Shown here piece by piece: positions 1 through 8,431 of a stretch of DNA of 64,000 nt; position 1 is the stretch's first letter, and every line of letters starts with the position of its first letter. The translations under genes were made by a program, and so were the position numbers. This stretch comes from CAZBWP01 sp964630265 (GTDB lineage: Bacteria > Pseudomonadota > Alphaproteobacteria > Rhodospirillales > Defluviicoccaceae): the NCBI GenBank assembly GCA_964630265.1, contig CAZVRW010000011.1:1-64000 (forward strand). Reading direction: 5' to 3'. The notes beneath the pieces are model-generated. The model did not search any database. It was not told the DNA's origin and saw only the letters and a list, made by a program, of their open reading frames with translations.

Positions 1-68
1 TGAGCCCCCATGAGTCGATGTTGGCCTTGGTGATCGGTGACGGCCGACGCGTCGGGGGGCTCGCCGGC

Positions 69-734
69 TTAGGCTGGGCGGAGGCGGGCGATGGCCTTGG
101 CGTAGTCGTCCTCGCCGAACACCGCCGTGCCGGCGACCAGGACGTCGGCGCCGGCGGCGATCACTTTGGGCGCCGTGCTCGCATTGACGCCGCCGTCCAC
201 CTCCAGGAGGATCGGCCGCTCGCCGATCAGCGCCCGCATTTGGCGGATCTTCTCCAGCATCGGCTCGATGAAACCCTGGCCGCCGAAGCCGGGGTTGACC
301 GACATTACCAGGATTAGGTCGAGGCGGTGCAGCACGTGCTCGATCGCCGACACCGGCGTGCCGGGGTTCAGCGATACACCGGCCCGCTTGCCGAGCGAGC
401 GGATGACCTGCAGCGAGCGGTCGAGATGCCGATCGGCCTCCGCATGCACGGTGATGATGTCAGCGCCGGCCGCCGCGAAATCGGCCAGGTAGGGCTGCGC
501 CGGGTCGATCATCAGGTGCACGTCGAAAGGCTTGTTCGTATAGGGGCGGACGGCGCCGACGACCACCGGGCCGATCGTCAGGTTCGGCACGAAATGGCCG
601 TCCATGACGTCCACATGCACCCAGTCGCAGCCGGCTGCGTCGATCGCCCGCACCTCCTCGCCCAGGCGGGCGAAATCGGCCGAGAGGATCGACGGGGCGA
701 TCTTGACGGCGCCGGTCATCCCACGCGCGCTCAT
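69..734 (-). CDS. rpe: Ribulose-phosphate 3-epimerase
   Basis: Interconverts D-ribulose 5-phosphate and D-xylulose 5-phosphate in the cytosol, linking the pentose phosphate and Calvin cycles. The 221-residue product has the normal family length and the expected TIM-barrel signatures: IAPSILSADF near the N-terminus, HVDVMDGHFVPN carrying metal-binding His and Asp, DVHLMI, SVNPGFGGQ, and a phosphate-binding end with EVDGGVN and VAGTAVFG. It lies 40 bp after transketolase on the same strand, so it is probably the last of three co-transcribed genes. An in-frame ATG at 719 is an alternative start. Neither start has a clear Shine-Dalgarno site. The function is secure; only the start is uncertain. 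Confidence 0.95.
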   Translation of the reverse strand: MSARGMTGAVKIAPSILSADFARLGEEVRAIDAAGCDWVHVDVMDGHFVPNLTIGPVVVGAVRPYTNKPFDVHLMIDPAQPYLADFAAAGADIITVHAEADRHLDRSLQVIRSLGKRAGVSLNPGTPVSAIEHVLHRLDLILVMSVNPGFGGQGFIEPMLEKIRQMRALIGERPILLEVDGGVNASTAPKVIAAGADVLVAGTAVFGEDDYAKAIARLRPA

Positions 735-774
735 TGCAAGCAGGAGCGCCGCAAGCAGGGGCGGCTGCGCGGGC

Positions 775-2880
775 TCAACTCACCACGTCGATGCTGGGTC
801 GCGGCGCCGGACGCCGCAGGGTGTGACGGCGGCGCGCCACGGCCTCCCTCGCTTTGATCACCACGTTCTCCGGCGTGATGCCGAAATACTGGAACAACAC
901 CGGACCGGGCGCCGACAGGCTGAAGTCCTTGAGGCCGACGAAGACGCCGTGGTCGCCGATGTACTTGTCCCAGCCGGGCGAGATCGCGGCCTCGATGGCG
1001 ATGCGCACGCAGTTCGGCCAAGTCGGGCCCAGCACCTCGCGGCGATACTTCTCGGGCTGCATCTCGAACAGCTCCCAGCACGGCATCGATACCACGGCGG
1101 TCGGCACGCCTTCGGCCTGCAACTGCTCCCGCGCGGCAACGGCCACGTGCACCTCGGAGCCGGTGGCGAGCAGCGTCACCTCGCGGTCGCCCCCTTCCGC
1201 CTCCAGCAGCACATAGGCGCCGCGGGCCGACAGATTGACGCTCTCGTGCTCGGTGCGCACCGCCGGCACCGCTTGGCGCGTCAACACCAGGCAGGAGGGC
1301 ATGTCGAACTCGGTGAGCGCGATGATCCAGCACTCGAACGTCTCCACCGCGTCGGCCGGCCGGAAGACAAGCAGGTTCGGCATGACGCGCAAGCCGGCGA
1401 TGGTCTCCGACGGGTGGTGCGTCGGGCCGTCCTCGCCAACACCGATGGAGTCGTGCGTCAGCACGTAGATGACCCGCTGCTTCATCAGCGCCGACATGCG
1501 GATGGCGCCGCGCATATAATCGGCGAAGACCAGGAAGGTGCCGCCATAGGGGATGAATCCGCCGTGTAGCGCCAAGCCGTTCATCATCGCCGCCATGGCG
1601 TGTTCGCGCACACCGTAGTGTACGTAGCGGCCGGCGTAATCGCCGGGTGCGATGGGCTGGGTGCTGCGGGTCTGGGTGAACACGGACTCCGACAGATCGG
1701 CCGAGCCGCCGATCAATTCCGGGAAGCTTTCGGTCAGGATCTCCAGCGCTTGCCCGGACGCCTTGCGGGTCGCCCACGTCGGCCGATCGTCGGCCAGGCG
1801 GCGCTTGAATTCGGTCAGCGGCGTCTGCCAGCCCGGCGCCAGGCGACCGGCGCTGGTGCGTTTGAACTCCGCCTGTTTCACCTCGCAGAGGGCGGCGAAG
1901 CGCGCCTCCCAGGCGACCCGGTCGGCGCGGCCACGGCCGCCCACCTGTCGCCAGGCGGCCAGGATGTGCTCGGGCACGACGAATGCCGGATAACTCCAGC
2001 CGAGCGTTTCGCGCGCTCCGGCGACCTCGTCCTCGCCGAGCGGGGCGCCGTGCGTCGCCGCCGTTCCTTGTTTGGTGGGGGCGCCATGGCCGATGATCGT
2101 GCGGCAGGCGATCAGGGACGGTTTGTCCGACAGCCGCGCCTTGGTGATGGCGGCGGCGACGGCCTCGGGATCGTCGCCATCGACGGCTTCGGCATCCCAG
2201 CCGCAGGCCTCGAAGCGGGCGATCTGGTTGTCGCGAGTGGCCAGCGACGTCGGGCCGTCGATGCTGATTTGGTTGTCGTCCCACAGCACGATGAGCTTGT
2301 GCAGGCGCAAATGGCCGGCGAGGGAGATGGCTTCCTGGCTCAGCCCCTCCATCAGACAGCCGTCACCGACGATGCAATAGGTGTAGTGATCGACGATGTC
2401 GTCGCCCCAGCGATGATTGCGCAGGCGCTCGGCCAGGGCCATGCCCACGGCGTTGCCCAGACCCTGCGCCAGCGGCCCGGTCGTCGTTTCGATGCCGGCG
2501 GCGATGCCGTACTCCGGATGGCCCGGTGTCTTCGAGTGCAATTGTCGGAAATTCTTGATCTCGTCGATGGTGTAATCGGGAAAGCCGGTGAGGTAGAGCA
2601 GCGAATACAGCAGCATCGAGCCGTGACCGGCCGACAGGATGAAGCGGTCGCGATCTTCCCACCATGGGTCGGTCGGATCGAACTTCAGAAAATTTGACCA
2701 GAGAACGGTTGCCGCATTGGCCATGCCCATTGGCAGGCCAGGATGCCCTGACTTGGCCTTTTGGACGGCGTCGGCGGCCAACATGCGGATGACGTTGACC
2801 ATTTCCCGGTGCGTGGCCGTGCGTGTGGTGGTGGAGTGGCTCTCGATATCCATCGCGGCGTTGGTCCATGAAACGGTCAT
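775..2880 (-). CDS. tkt: Transketolase
   Basis: Thiamine-diphosphate enzyme that moves two-carbon ketol units between sugar phosphates. At 701 residues it is full length. Recognisable parts are the N-terminal KSGHPGLPMGMA segment, the cofactor-binding motif beginning GDGCLMEG and continuing to WDDN, the central pyrimidine-domain segment GVREHAMAAMMNG, and DSIGVGEDGPTHHP. I chose the ATG at 2880 because it begins 13 bp after the kinase stop and has a GAAGAAAG-like site upstream. A start at 2922 would run back into the kinase gene. Its place between phosphoribulokinase and epimerase suggests a Calvin-cycle (cbbT-like) role, but the sequence alone cannot separate that from the ordinary pentose phosphate pathway. 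Confidence 0.95.
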   Translation of the reverse strand: MTVSWTNAAMDIESHSTTTRTATHREMVNVIRMLAADAVQKAKSGHPGLPMGMANAATVLWSNFLKFDPTDPWWEDRDRFILSAGHGSMLLYSLLYLTGFPDYTIDEIKNFRQLHSKTPGHPEYGIAAGIETTTGPLAQGLGNAVGMALAERLRNHRWGDDIVDHYTYCIVGDGCLMEGLSQEAISLAGHLRLHKLIVLWDDNQISIDGPTSLATRDNQIARFEACGWDAEAVDGDDPEAVAAAITKARLSDKPSLIACRTIIGHGAPTKQGTAATHGAPLGEDEVAGARETLGWSYPAFVVPEHILAAWRQVGGRGRADRVAWEARFAALCEVKQAEFKRTSAGRLAPGWQTPLTEFKRRLADDRPTWATRKASGQALEILTESFPELIGGSADLSESVFTQTRSTQPIAPGDYAGRYVHYGVREHAMAAMMNGLALHGGFIPYGGTFLVFADYMRGAIRMSALMKQRVIYVLTHDSIGVGEDGPTHHPSETIAGLRVMPNLLVFRPADAVETFECWIIALTEFDMPSCLVLTRQAVPAVRTEHESVNLSARGAYVLLEAEGGDREVTLLATGSEVHVAVAAREQLQAEGVPTAVVSMPCWELFEMQPEKYRREVLGPTWPNCVRIAIEAAISPGWDKYIGDHGVFVGLKDFSLSAPGPVLFQYFGITPENVVIKAREAVARRRHTLRRPAPRPSIDVVS

Positions 2881-2893
2881 CGGCGGGCTTTCT

Positions 2894-3832
2894 TCAGGTA
2901 TCGGGCTCTCCGAACGCAACATTCAAGAGGTAATGCGCGATCAGGAGCTGCGACAGCGACAGCGGATGGCTTTGGTGGATGGTCATGTCGGCGGCGGCAA
3001 ACAGGCCGATCCGGGAGCGGTCCGGTGGGCCGAACGGGATCAGATTCCCCAGGATGTCTCCGAGAGCGTGGGCCCGGGCGTCGTCGAGGGCACCGAAAAT
3101 ATGTAAGGCATCCACCGGGCGGCCGTCCACGTCGCGCGCCAGTTCCAACAGCAGGCCGCCGTCTCGGCCGGCCTCCAGGATCGGCGACAGGTCGAGATAC
3201 GGCAGCGTCGGCCGCAGGATGTGGGCGACGTTCAGGTCCTCCCCCGCCGCTTCCGGATGATCGTCCGGTGGATAGAAGCGGATGACCATGTCGGCAAAAG
3301 CCCGTTGCGGCATCACATAGCGTTCGCTGTCGTCCTTCAGGCGGTCGACCGACGCCATCACCTGCTCGCGGCTATAGGCACCCTGCGTGATGTCGCGCTG
3401 GAATTTCCAACGGATTCGCAACTGTTCCTGCGGCTCCAGGAAGAATCTTATATCGTAGATATCGCGCAGCGCCGGTGTGGCGTAGCCGAGCAGTCCTTCG
3501 AGGATGATGAACGTCTTCGGCTCCACGTATTCCGGTGCCTCGAGCGTACCGCCGCAATGGTTGTACACGGGCTTCAGGATCGGATGTCCGTTGCGCAGCA
3601 GCGCCACGTGCTGCTCCAGGATATCCATATAGTTGCAAGCGGGGTCGTGCGGCGTGATCCCGGTCAACGCCCGCTCGGCACGGTGGTAGCGATGATAGTC
3701 GTCGATGCAAATGTTGACCGTGCGCTCGGCACCCAGCACCTCGGCGAGGCCGGCGGCATAGGTGGTCTTGCCGGCGCCGGAATCGCCGACGAGGCCAATG
3801 ACGACGGGGTGATCGCGGGTCTTTGTCGGCAT
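2894..3832 (-). CDS. prk: Phosphoribulokinase, class II-like
   Basis: Predicted to phosphorylate ribulose 5-phosphate to ribulose 1,5-bisphosphate, the committed step that feeds RuBisCO. The 312-residue protein opens with VVIGLVGDSGAGKTT (P-loop at residues 16-23). It continues with CIDDYHRYHR, DPACNYMDILEQHV, KPVYNH, a Walker-B-like FIILEGLLG, and a helical segment with WKFQRDI and DRLKDDSERYVMPQ. From memory these resemble plant/cyanobacterial class II kinases (CLDDYH, KPIYNH, WKIQRD) more than the ISVTGSSGAGTT type of most proteobacterial CbbP. It is followed closely by tkt and rpe, which use the same sugar phosphates. No RuBisCO gene is in the window. A related uridine-kinase-family enzyme is the main alternative. 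Confidence 0.8.
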   Translation of the reverse strand: MPTKTRDHPVVIGLVGDSGAGKTTYAAGLAEVLGAERTVNICIDDYHRYHRAERALTGITPHDPACNYMDILEQHVALLRNGHPILKPVYNHCGGTLEAPEYVEPKTFIILEGLLGYATPALRDIYDIRFFLEPQEQLRIRWKFQRDITQGAYSREQVMASVDRLKDDSERYVMPQRAFADMVIRFYPPDDHPEAAGEDLNVAHILRPTLPYLDLSPILEAGRDGGLLLELARDVDGRPVDALHIFGALDDARAHALGDILGNLIPFGPPDRSRIGLFAAADMTIHQSHPLSLSQLLIAHYLLNVAFGEPDT

Positions 3833-4395
3833 ATGTCTTGGTCGTCCCCGTCGCCCGCGGCATCCGTCGCGGGTCGGCCGTCAGCCGTGATCCATCCGAT
3901 CTGCGGTTCAGCGGGAACCGGGCCTTGACACGTTCCTGCCCGCACGCACCCGCACACAACCGCATGCATACAGGCCGGCACGCGGTTTGAAAACCCCGCG
4001 TCCGGACCCGGCCGCCATGCTCCCACCGCGGCCCCGACTGCCGGATGGCGCGAGCCCGTTGTCTCGCATGTATAGGCACAACGAAAAATTGAGCCGCATG
4101 GTCACCCGTTAGAGACGGTCGAACCATCTGGCAGACGCGGGCAGACGCTGGCAGGACAAGATCAGGGGGTGAAAGGGAGATCCCTTCCAGCCGTCTCAAC
4201 CATGTCTTGTCCGGCAGGTGCCCAGACCTCGACGACTCTCCGCCTCGTCGGCCCGCAATCGTGGCGGAGCCGCGACAGCGCCAGCGGGTATAGAGCCAAA
4301 CAAACAACATTTGGTGGCTCATGATCCACGAAATCCACCAGGTATGGTGAGGTGACGCTGGGTGCCGCAGTCCGCCACGGCCGAATCGGCGGCCG
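3833..4395. other. 563-bp gap: leader of prk-tkt-rpe and 3' end of nlpD
   Basis: No convincing gene. The only open frames are overlaps with prk read in other frames. It contains an imperfect direct repeat, GCAGACGC, twice near 4132-4148. It also has nested inverted repeats: GAGACGG at 4112-4118 against CCGTCTC at 4191-4197, and a smaller AAGGG/CCCTT hairpin inside. On the minus strand these could fold in the long leader of the phosphoribulokinase transcript. I saw no clear -35/-10 pair and no adjacent cbbR-like regulator gene. Confidence 0.5.
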
Positions 4396-4396
4396 T
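4377..4396 (-). terminator. Hairpin at the nlpD stop codon
   Basis: ACGGCCG (4377-4383) and CGGCCGT (4390-4396) form a perfect 7-bp stem with a 6-nt loop that begins inside the nlpD stop codon. No T-run follows on the minus strand, so it is at best a weak or Rho-assisted end for the long dgt-to-nlpD transcript. Confidence 0.3.
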
Positions 4397-5607
4397 CAGG
4401 TGCCTTGCGCGAGGTATTGACGGGGATCGACCGCTTGCTTGCCGCGACGGATCTGGAAGTGCAACTGGGCTTCCGAAACATTGCCGGTGCTGCCGACGTA
4501 GGCGATCACCTGGCCGCGGTTGACGACGTCGCCGCGGCGTACGGCCAGCCGGTCGGCGTGGGCATAAGCGGTGATCCAGTCGTCGGCGTGGCGGATCAAC
4601 ACCAGGTTGCCGAAGCCGCGCAATTCGTTGCCGGCATAGGCGACGACGCCGTTCTCCGAGGCCGTCACCGGCGTCCCGCGCGCCGCGGCGATGTTGATGC
4701 CGTCGTTCTGCAGGCCATCGGACTTGGCGCCGAAGGCGGAGATGACCCGCCCCTTGACGGGCCAGGCGAACTTGCCGTCGGCGCGCGGCGGCGGCGCGGC
4801 GAGCGGGCCGGTGTTCGCCGTCGCCGTCGGCGCCGTGGGGCTCGCCGTCACCGGTTGCGCCGGCGGAGATGCTGCGGGGGGCGGCACGGGGGCCGCCGTT
4901 TGCTGCTGTGTCGCGTTCGCCGTTTGCGCGGCGGCGGGCGCTGCGACCGGGGCCGGCGCGGTCCCGGAGCCGATTGCCGTCCGCTCCACCGAGCCGTCGG
5001 ACGCCGCGGCGGTGGCCTGGTCCGGCAGGGTCAACCGCTGGCCGACGCGGACACGATAGGGCGCCACCAGTCCGTTGGCGGCGGCCAGCGTCTCCAGGTC
5101 CACGCCGTGCTGGCGGGCGATGCTGTACAGCGTCTCCCCCTGCAACACCTCGTGCTCGCGGGCGCGCGGCAGCCGCAGGCGCTGTCCCTCCACCAGTTCA
5201 TAGGGCGGCCGCAGGTCGTTGGCCGCGATGATCGCGCGTGCGGGAACCCCGTGCTTCCGGGACAACCCATGGATCGTGTCGCCCATGGCAACAGTAATGG
5301 TCGAATCGCCGGGGCCCGTCGGAGGGGCCGCCGTTCGGCTGGGCGCCGGCGCGGTCGAGGGGCCGCTCCACGGGTCGCGCGCAGGACCGCCGTCGTCTGG
5401 TCGCGGTGCTGTCGGCAGCGGCGCAACGGCGACGCCCTCCACCGGGGCCCGGCTGGCCGGAGGCGGCGGGCTGGGGCCGCCCGGATCGGCGGGCACTTCC
5501 AGGCGACCGCAGGCCGCGAGCACCAAAAGGATCAGTAGACCGGCGAGGACCTTCGGCCCGGAGCCTGCGAGGACATTCGGCAAAGCGGATGTGTCGATGG
5601 GAACCAT
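4396..5607 (-). CDS. nlpD: LysM/M23-domain lipoprotein, NlpD-like amidase activator
   Basis: Envelope lipoprotein of 403 residues. The N-terminus has a hydrophobic signal ending in the lipobox LVLAAC. A Pro/Ala-rich linker leads to two LysM peptidoglycan-binding domains (roughly residues 100-190; see YSIARQHGVD). A long low-complexity Ala/Pro/Thr stretch follows, and then a C-terminal M23/LytM domain starting FAWPVKGRVISAFG. The catalytic positions are degenerate: NDGIN where active enzymes carry HxGxD, and QLHFQIR where they carry HLHFEIR. This matches NlpD-type factors, which activate cell-division amidases rather than cutting peptidoglycan. It closes the surE-pcm-nlpD series, a conserved order. 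Start chosen at the first ATG that gives a complete signal. Confidence 0.85.
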   Translation of the reverse strand: MVPIDTSALPNVLAGSGPKVLAGLLILLVLAACGRLEVPADPGGPSPPPPASRAPVEGVAVAPLPTAPRPDDGGPARDPWSGPSTAPAPSRTAAPPTGPGDSTITVAMGDTIHGLSRKHGVPARAIIAANDLRPPYELVEGQRLRLPRAREHEVLQGETLYSIARQHGVDLETLAAANGLVAPYRVRVGQRLTLPDQATAAASDGSVERTAIGSGTAPAPVAAPAAAQTANATQQQTAAPVPPPAASPPAQPVTASPTAPTATANTGPLAAPPPRADGKFAWPVKGRVISAFGAKSDGLQNDGINIAAARGTPVTASENGVVAYAGNELRGFGNLVLIRHADDWITAYAHADRLAVRRGDVVNRGQVIAYVGSTGNVSEAQLHFQIRRGKQAVDPRQYLAQGT

Positions 5608-5682
5608 GCGACGATGATCGCCGACCGGGTCTCCGGTTTCAATGATGTTTGCGGCCGGGCCGCGCGGCGGCGCCTCTGGCGA

Positions 5683-6327
5683 CTACGGATAGTCCAGCGC
5701 CGGACCGGCGATCAGCGGCACGAAGCGGATCGGCCCCAGGTCCTCGGTGTCCAGGTCGTGCGCGCCGCGGCGGACACGCAGCAGCCGCTGATCGCGGCCG
5801 CCGTTGTCGATGGGGAAGACCATGACGCCACCGATCGCCAGTTGCTCGGCGAGCAGGGGCGGCAGGTCGCTGGCGGCGGCGGTGACGATGATTCGCTCGA
5901 ATGGCGCCTGTTCCGGCCAGCCGAAGGTGCCGTCGCCAGCCTTGGCCGTGATGTTGGTGAGGCGCAATGCCGCGAATCGCCGTTCCGCGTCGGTCAACAG
6001 TTCGCGATACCGCTCGATCGTATAGACCCGGCGGCTGAGCCGCGACAGGATCGCCGCCTGATAGCCGGAGCCGGTACCGACCTCCAGCACCTTCATGCGA
6101 TCGCCGACCTCGAGCGCCTGCGTCATCCGGCCGACGGTCACCGGCGCGCTGATCGTCTGGTGGCAGCCGATCGGCAGCGCCGTGTTCTCGTAGGCCTGAT
6201 CCTCGAAACCCTCGGGCGAGAACAGGTCGCGCGGGATTCCCTCCATCGCTGCCAGCACCCGCACGTCGCTAACCCCGGCGCGCCTTAGCGCCAGGATCAG
6301 GCGAACCTTGCGCGCGTCGGTGCTCAT
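5683..6327 (-). CDS. pcm: Protein-L-isoaspartate O-methyltransferase
   Basis: Repairs proteins by methylating abnormal L-isoaspartyl residues with S-adenosylmethionine. The 214-residue product has the family's expected length. It shows IPRDLF and YENTALPIGCHQTISAP, the SAM-binding VLEVGTGSGYQAAILS, and a following acidic YTIER segment. The start at 6327 gives an ATGA overlap with the surE stop, the usual sign of translational coupling. The frame stays open further upstream inside surE, but only arginine-rich shadow sequence lies there. The neighbours surE and nlpD are the classical partners of pcm. Confidence 0.95.
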   Translation of the reverse strand: MSTDARKVRLILALRRAGVSDVRVLAAMEGIPRDLFSPEGFEDQAYENTALPIGCHQTISAPVTVGRMTQALEVGDRMKVLEVGTGSGYQAAILSRLSRRVYTIERYRELLTDAERRFAALRLTNITAKAGDGTFGWPEQAPFERIIVTAAASDLPPLLAEQLAIGGVMVFPIDNGGRDQRLLRVRRGAHDLDTEDLGPIRFVPLIAGPALDYP

Positions 6328-7115
6328 GCGAAGACAGCGGCGACGCCGGCGAGGGCGTCTTCGGCGGTCAGATTGCGGGTCAGCGGCGTCACCGATACGG
6401 CCCCGCGGTGCACGGCTTCCAGGTCGGTGCCGGCCTTGCCGCGATCCTCGTCGCGACCGTGGCCGATCCAGTAATAGGTCTCGCCGCGCGGATCGACACC
6501 CTCGCTGATCGCGCCGCCGATCTTGCGCCGGCCTTGGCGGGTGACCGCGATGCCGGTGACCGCTTCGACCGGCGCGTCGGGGAAGTTGACGTTGAACAGC
6601 ACGTGGCGCGGCCAGGGTGCGGCGGCGAGGCGGGCGAGGACGGCTCCTGTCCAATGGGCCGCGGTCTCCCAGCGCACCGTCGCCCGGTCGGTGTAGAACA
6701 GGCTGAGGGCGACGGAGCGGTGGCCGAGCAGCGTGCCTTCCATGGCGCCGGCGACGGTGCCGGAGTACGCCGCGTCCTCGCCCATGTTGCCGCCCCGGTT
6801 GATGCCGGACAGCACCAGATCCGGCGCAGCGTCCCGCATCACCCGATGGATGGCCAGCAGCACGCAGTCGGTCGGGGTGCCATCCACCGCGAATCGCCGC
6901 TCCCCCGCCGCGCGGATGTAGAGCGGCCGGCGCATGGTCAGCGAGTGGCTGGCAGCGCTTTGCTCGGTCGCTGGCGCGACCACCCAGATCTCCCGCGCCA
7001 GGGACGCGACGGTGGCCTCCAAAATGCCGAGGCCCGGCGCGTCGATGCCGTCGTCGTTGGTGATCAGCACGCGGGCATCGGCGAGCCGGAAGGGCTCATG
7101 GTTGGTGGGCGCCAA
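6324..7115 (-). CDS. surE: 5'/3'-nucleotidase SurE
   Basis: Metal-dependent nucleoside monophosphate phosphatase linked to stationary-phase survival. The 263-residue protein has the diagnostic ILITNDDGIDAPG-type motif near residue 16-28 (VLITNDDGIDAPG), followed by PATEQSAASHSLT and the GINRGGNMGEDAAYSGTV active-site stretch. All are intact. It overlaps the 3' end of serS by 20 bp and its own stop overlaps the pcm start by 4 bp, so the three are likely expressed together. No alternative ATG lies between the chosen start and the first catalytic motif. Confidence 0.95.
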   Translation of the reverse strand: MAPTNHEPFRLADARVLITNDDGIDAPGLGILEATVASLAREIWVVAPATEQSAASHSLTMRRPLYIRAAGERRFAVDGTPTDCVLLAIHRVMRDAAPDLVLSGINRGGNMGEDAAYSGTVAGAMEGTLLGHRSVALSLFYTDRATVRWETAAHWTGAVLARLAAAPWPRHVLFNVNFPDAPVEAVTGIAVTRQGRRKIGGAISEGVDPRGETYYWIGHGRDEDRGKAGTDLEAVHRGAVSVTPLTRNLTAEDALAGVAAVFA

Positions 7116-8376
7116 TGCGGTCCATCCCGCCCATGTAGGGCTGCAGCGCCGTCGGCACGACGACCGAGCCGTCGGGCTGTTGATTGTTCTCGAGCACGGC
7201 GACGAGTGTCCGGCCGACCGCCAGTCCCGAGCCGTTCAGGGTGTGCACGAAGCGCGTCCCCTTGTCCTCCGCCGGCCGATAGCGGGCGCGCATGCGCCGC
7301 GCCTGGAAGTCGCCGCAGTTGGAACAACTGGAGATTTCGCGGTAGCGGTCCTGCGCCGGCAGCCAGACCTCGATGTCATAGGTCTTGCGGGCGGCGAAGC
7401 CCATGTCGCCGGTGCACAGGGCGACCACCCGGTAAGGCAGGTCCAGGCCCTGGAGCACCGCTTCCGCGCAGCCGGTCATCCGCTCCAACTCGGCGTCGGA
7501 CTCTTCGGGGCGGGTGATGCTGACCATTTCGACCTTGGAAAACTGATGCTGGCGGATCATCCCGCGGGTGTCCTTGCCGGCGGCGCCGGCCTCGGAGCGG
7601 AAGCACCAGGTCAGCGCCGTCATCCGCATGGGCAGCGCCGCCTCATCGACGATCTCGTCGGCGGCCAGGTTGGTCAGCGGCACCTCGGCCGTCGGGATCA
7701 GCCAGAAGTCATCGGTGGTATGGAACAGGTCGTCGGCAAACTTCGGCAACTGACCGGTGCCGAACAGCGCCGTGTCGCGGACCAGCGCCGGCGGGCTGAT
7801 CTCCTGATAACCGAACGTGCCCGTGTGCAGGTCCAGCATGAACTGGGCGAGCGCCCGTTCCAAGCGCGCCAACGCGCCGCGCAGCACGACGAAACGCGTG
7901 CCGGAGAGTTTCGCCGCCCGCTCGAAGTCCATCAGGCCCAGGTTCGCACCGATCTCGTCGTGCGCCCGCGGCGAAAAGGCGAAGGTGGGTGGCGTGCCCC
8001 AGCGGCGCACCTCGACGTTGTCGCTCTCGTCGGCGCCATCGGGCACGTCGGCGGCCGGCATGTTGGGCAGTTCGGCCAGCGCCCGCTCCAGTTCGGCGCC
8101 GGCCAAGCGTTCGCGCTCCTCGGCCTCGGCTTGGCGCCGCTTGGATTGGGAGACCGCGTCAATCAGGTCCGCGGCATCGGCCCCGGCCTGTTTGCGCTGG
8201 CCGATTTCCTTCGACAGCCGGTTGCGCTCCGACTGGATCGCCTGCGCTTCGGAGACGGCGTCGCGGCGTCGGCGATCCAGGTCGAGCAGCCGCGCCGCTT
8301 GCGGTTCCAGCCGGCGACGCGCCAACGCAGCGTCGAACGCATCAGCGTTCTCGCGTATCCATTTGATGTCGAACAT
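7096..8376 (-). CDS. serS: Seryl-tRNA synthetase
   Basis: Class II aminoacyl-tRNA synthetase that charges tRNA-Ser. The 426-residue protein begins MFDIKWIREN, then has the N-terminal helical hairpin rich in Arg/Glu/Gln (about residues 30-110) that grips the tRNA long arm. The catalytic domain includes LIPTAEVPLTN, the motif-2 region CFRSEAGAAGKDTRGMIRQHQF and the motif-3 region LNGSGLAVGRT. Length and motif order are normal. It lies 55 bp downstream of tatC and overlaps surE. This tat-serS-surE order is common in alphaproteobacteria. Confidence 0.97.
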   Translation of the reverse strand: MFDIKWIRENADAFDAALARRRLEPQAARLLDLDRRRRDAVSEAQAIQSERNRLSKEIGQRKQAGADAADLIDAVSQSKRRQAEAEERERLAGAELERALAELPNMPAADVPDGADESDNVEVRRWGTPPTFAFSPRAHDEIGANLGLMDFERAAKLSGTRFVVLRGALARLERALAQFMLDLHTGTFGYQEISPPALVRDTALFGTGQLPKFADDLFHTTDDFWLIPTAEVPLTNLAADEIVDEAALPMRMTALTWCFRSEAGAAGKDTRGMIRQHQFSKVEMVSITRPEESDAELERMTGCAEAVLQGLDLPYRVVALCTGDMGFAARKTYDIEVWLPAQDRYREISSCSNCGDFQARRMRARYRPAEDKGTRFVHTLNGSGLAVGRTLVAVLENNQQPDGSVVVPTALQPYMGGMDRIGAHQP

Positions 8377-8431
8377 TGAAGGCGGCCCCCGACTGCAGAC
8401 CCATGCGGGTTAGCGGAACGCCGGGGAGTGG

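Noticed and set aside
1..68. A possible gene end left of the epimerase
   Set aside because: Only 68 bases are visible, with no recognisable coding signal on either strand.
731..2284. A 517-codon minus-strand frame overlapping transketolase
   Set aside because: Same strand but different frame from an intact transketolase; Arg/Pro-rich translation with no recognisable domain.
4080..4210. A tRNA-like GGTTCGACC segment on the minus strand
   Set aside because: No acceptor stem, D-arm or anticodon stem can be arranged around it.
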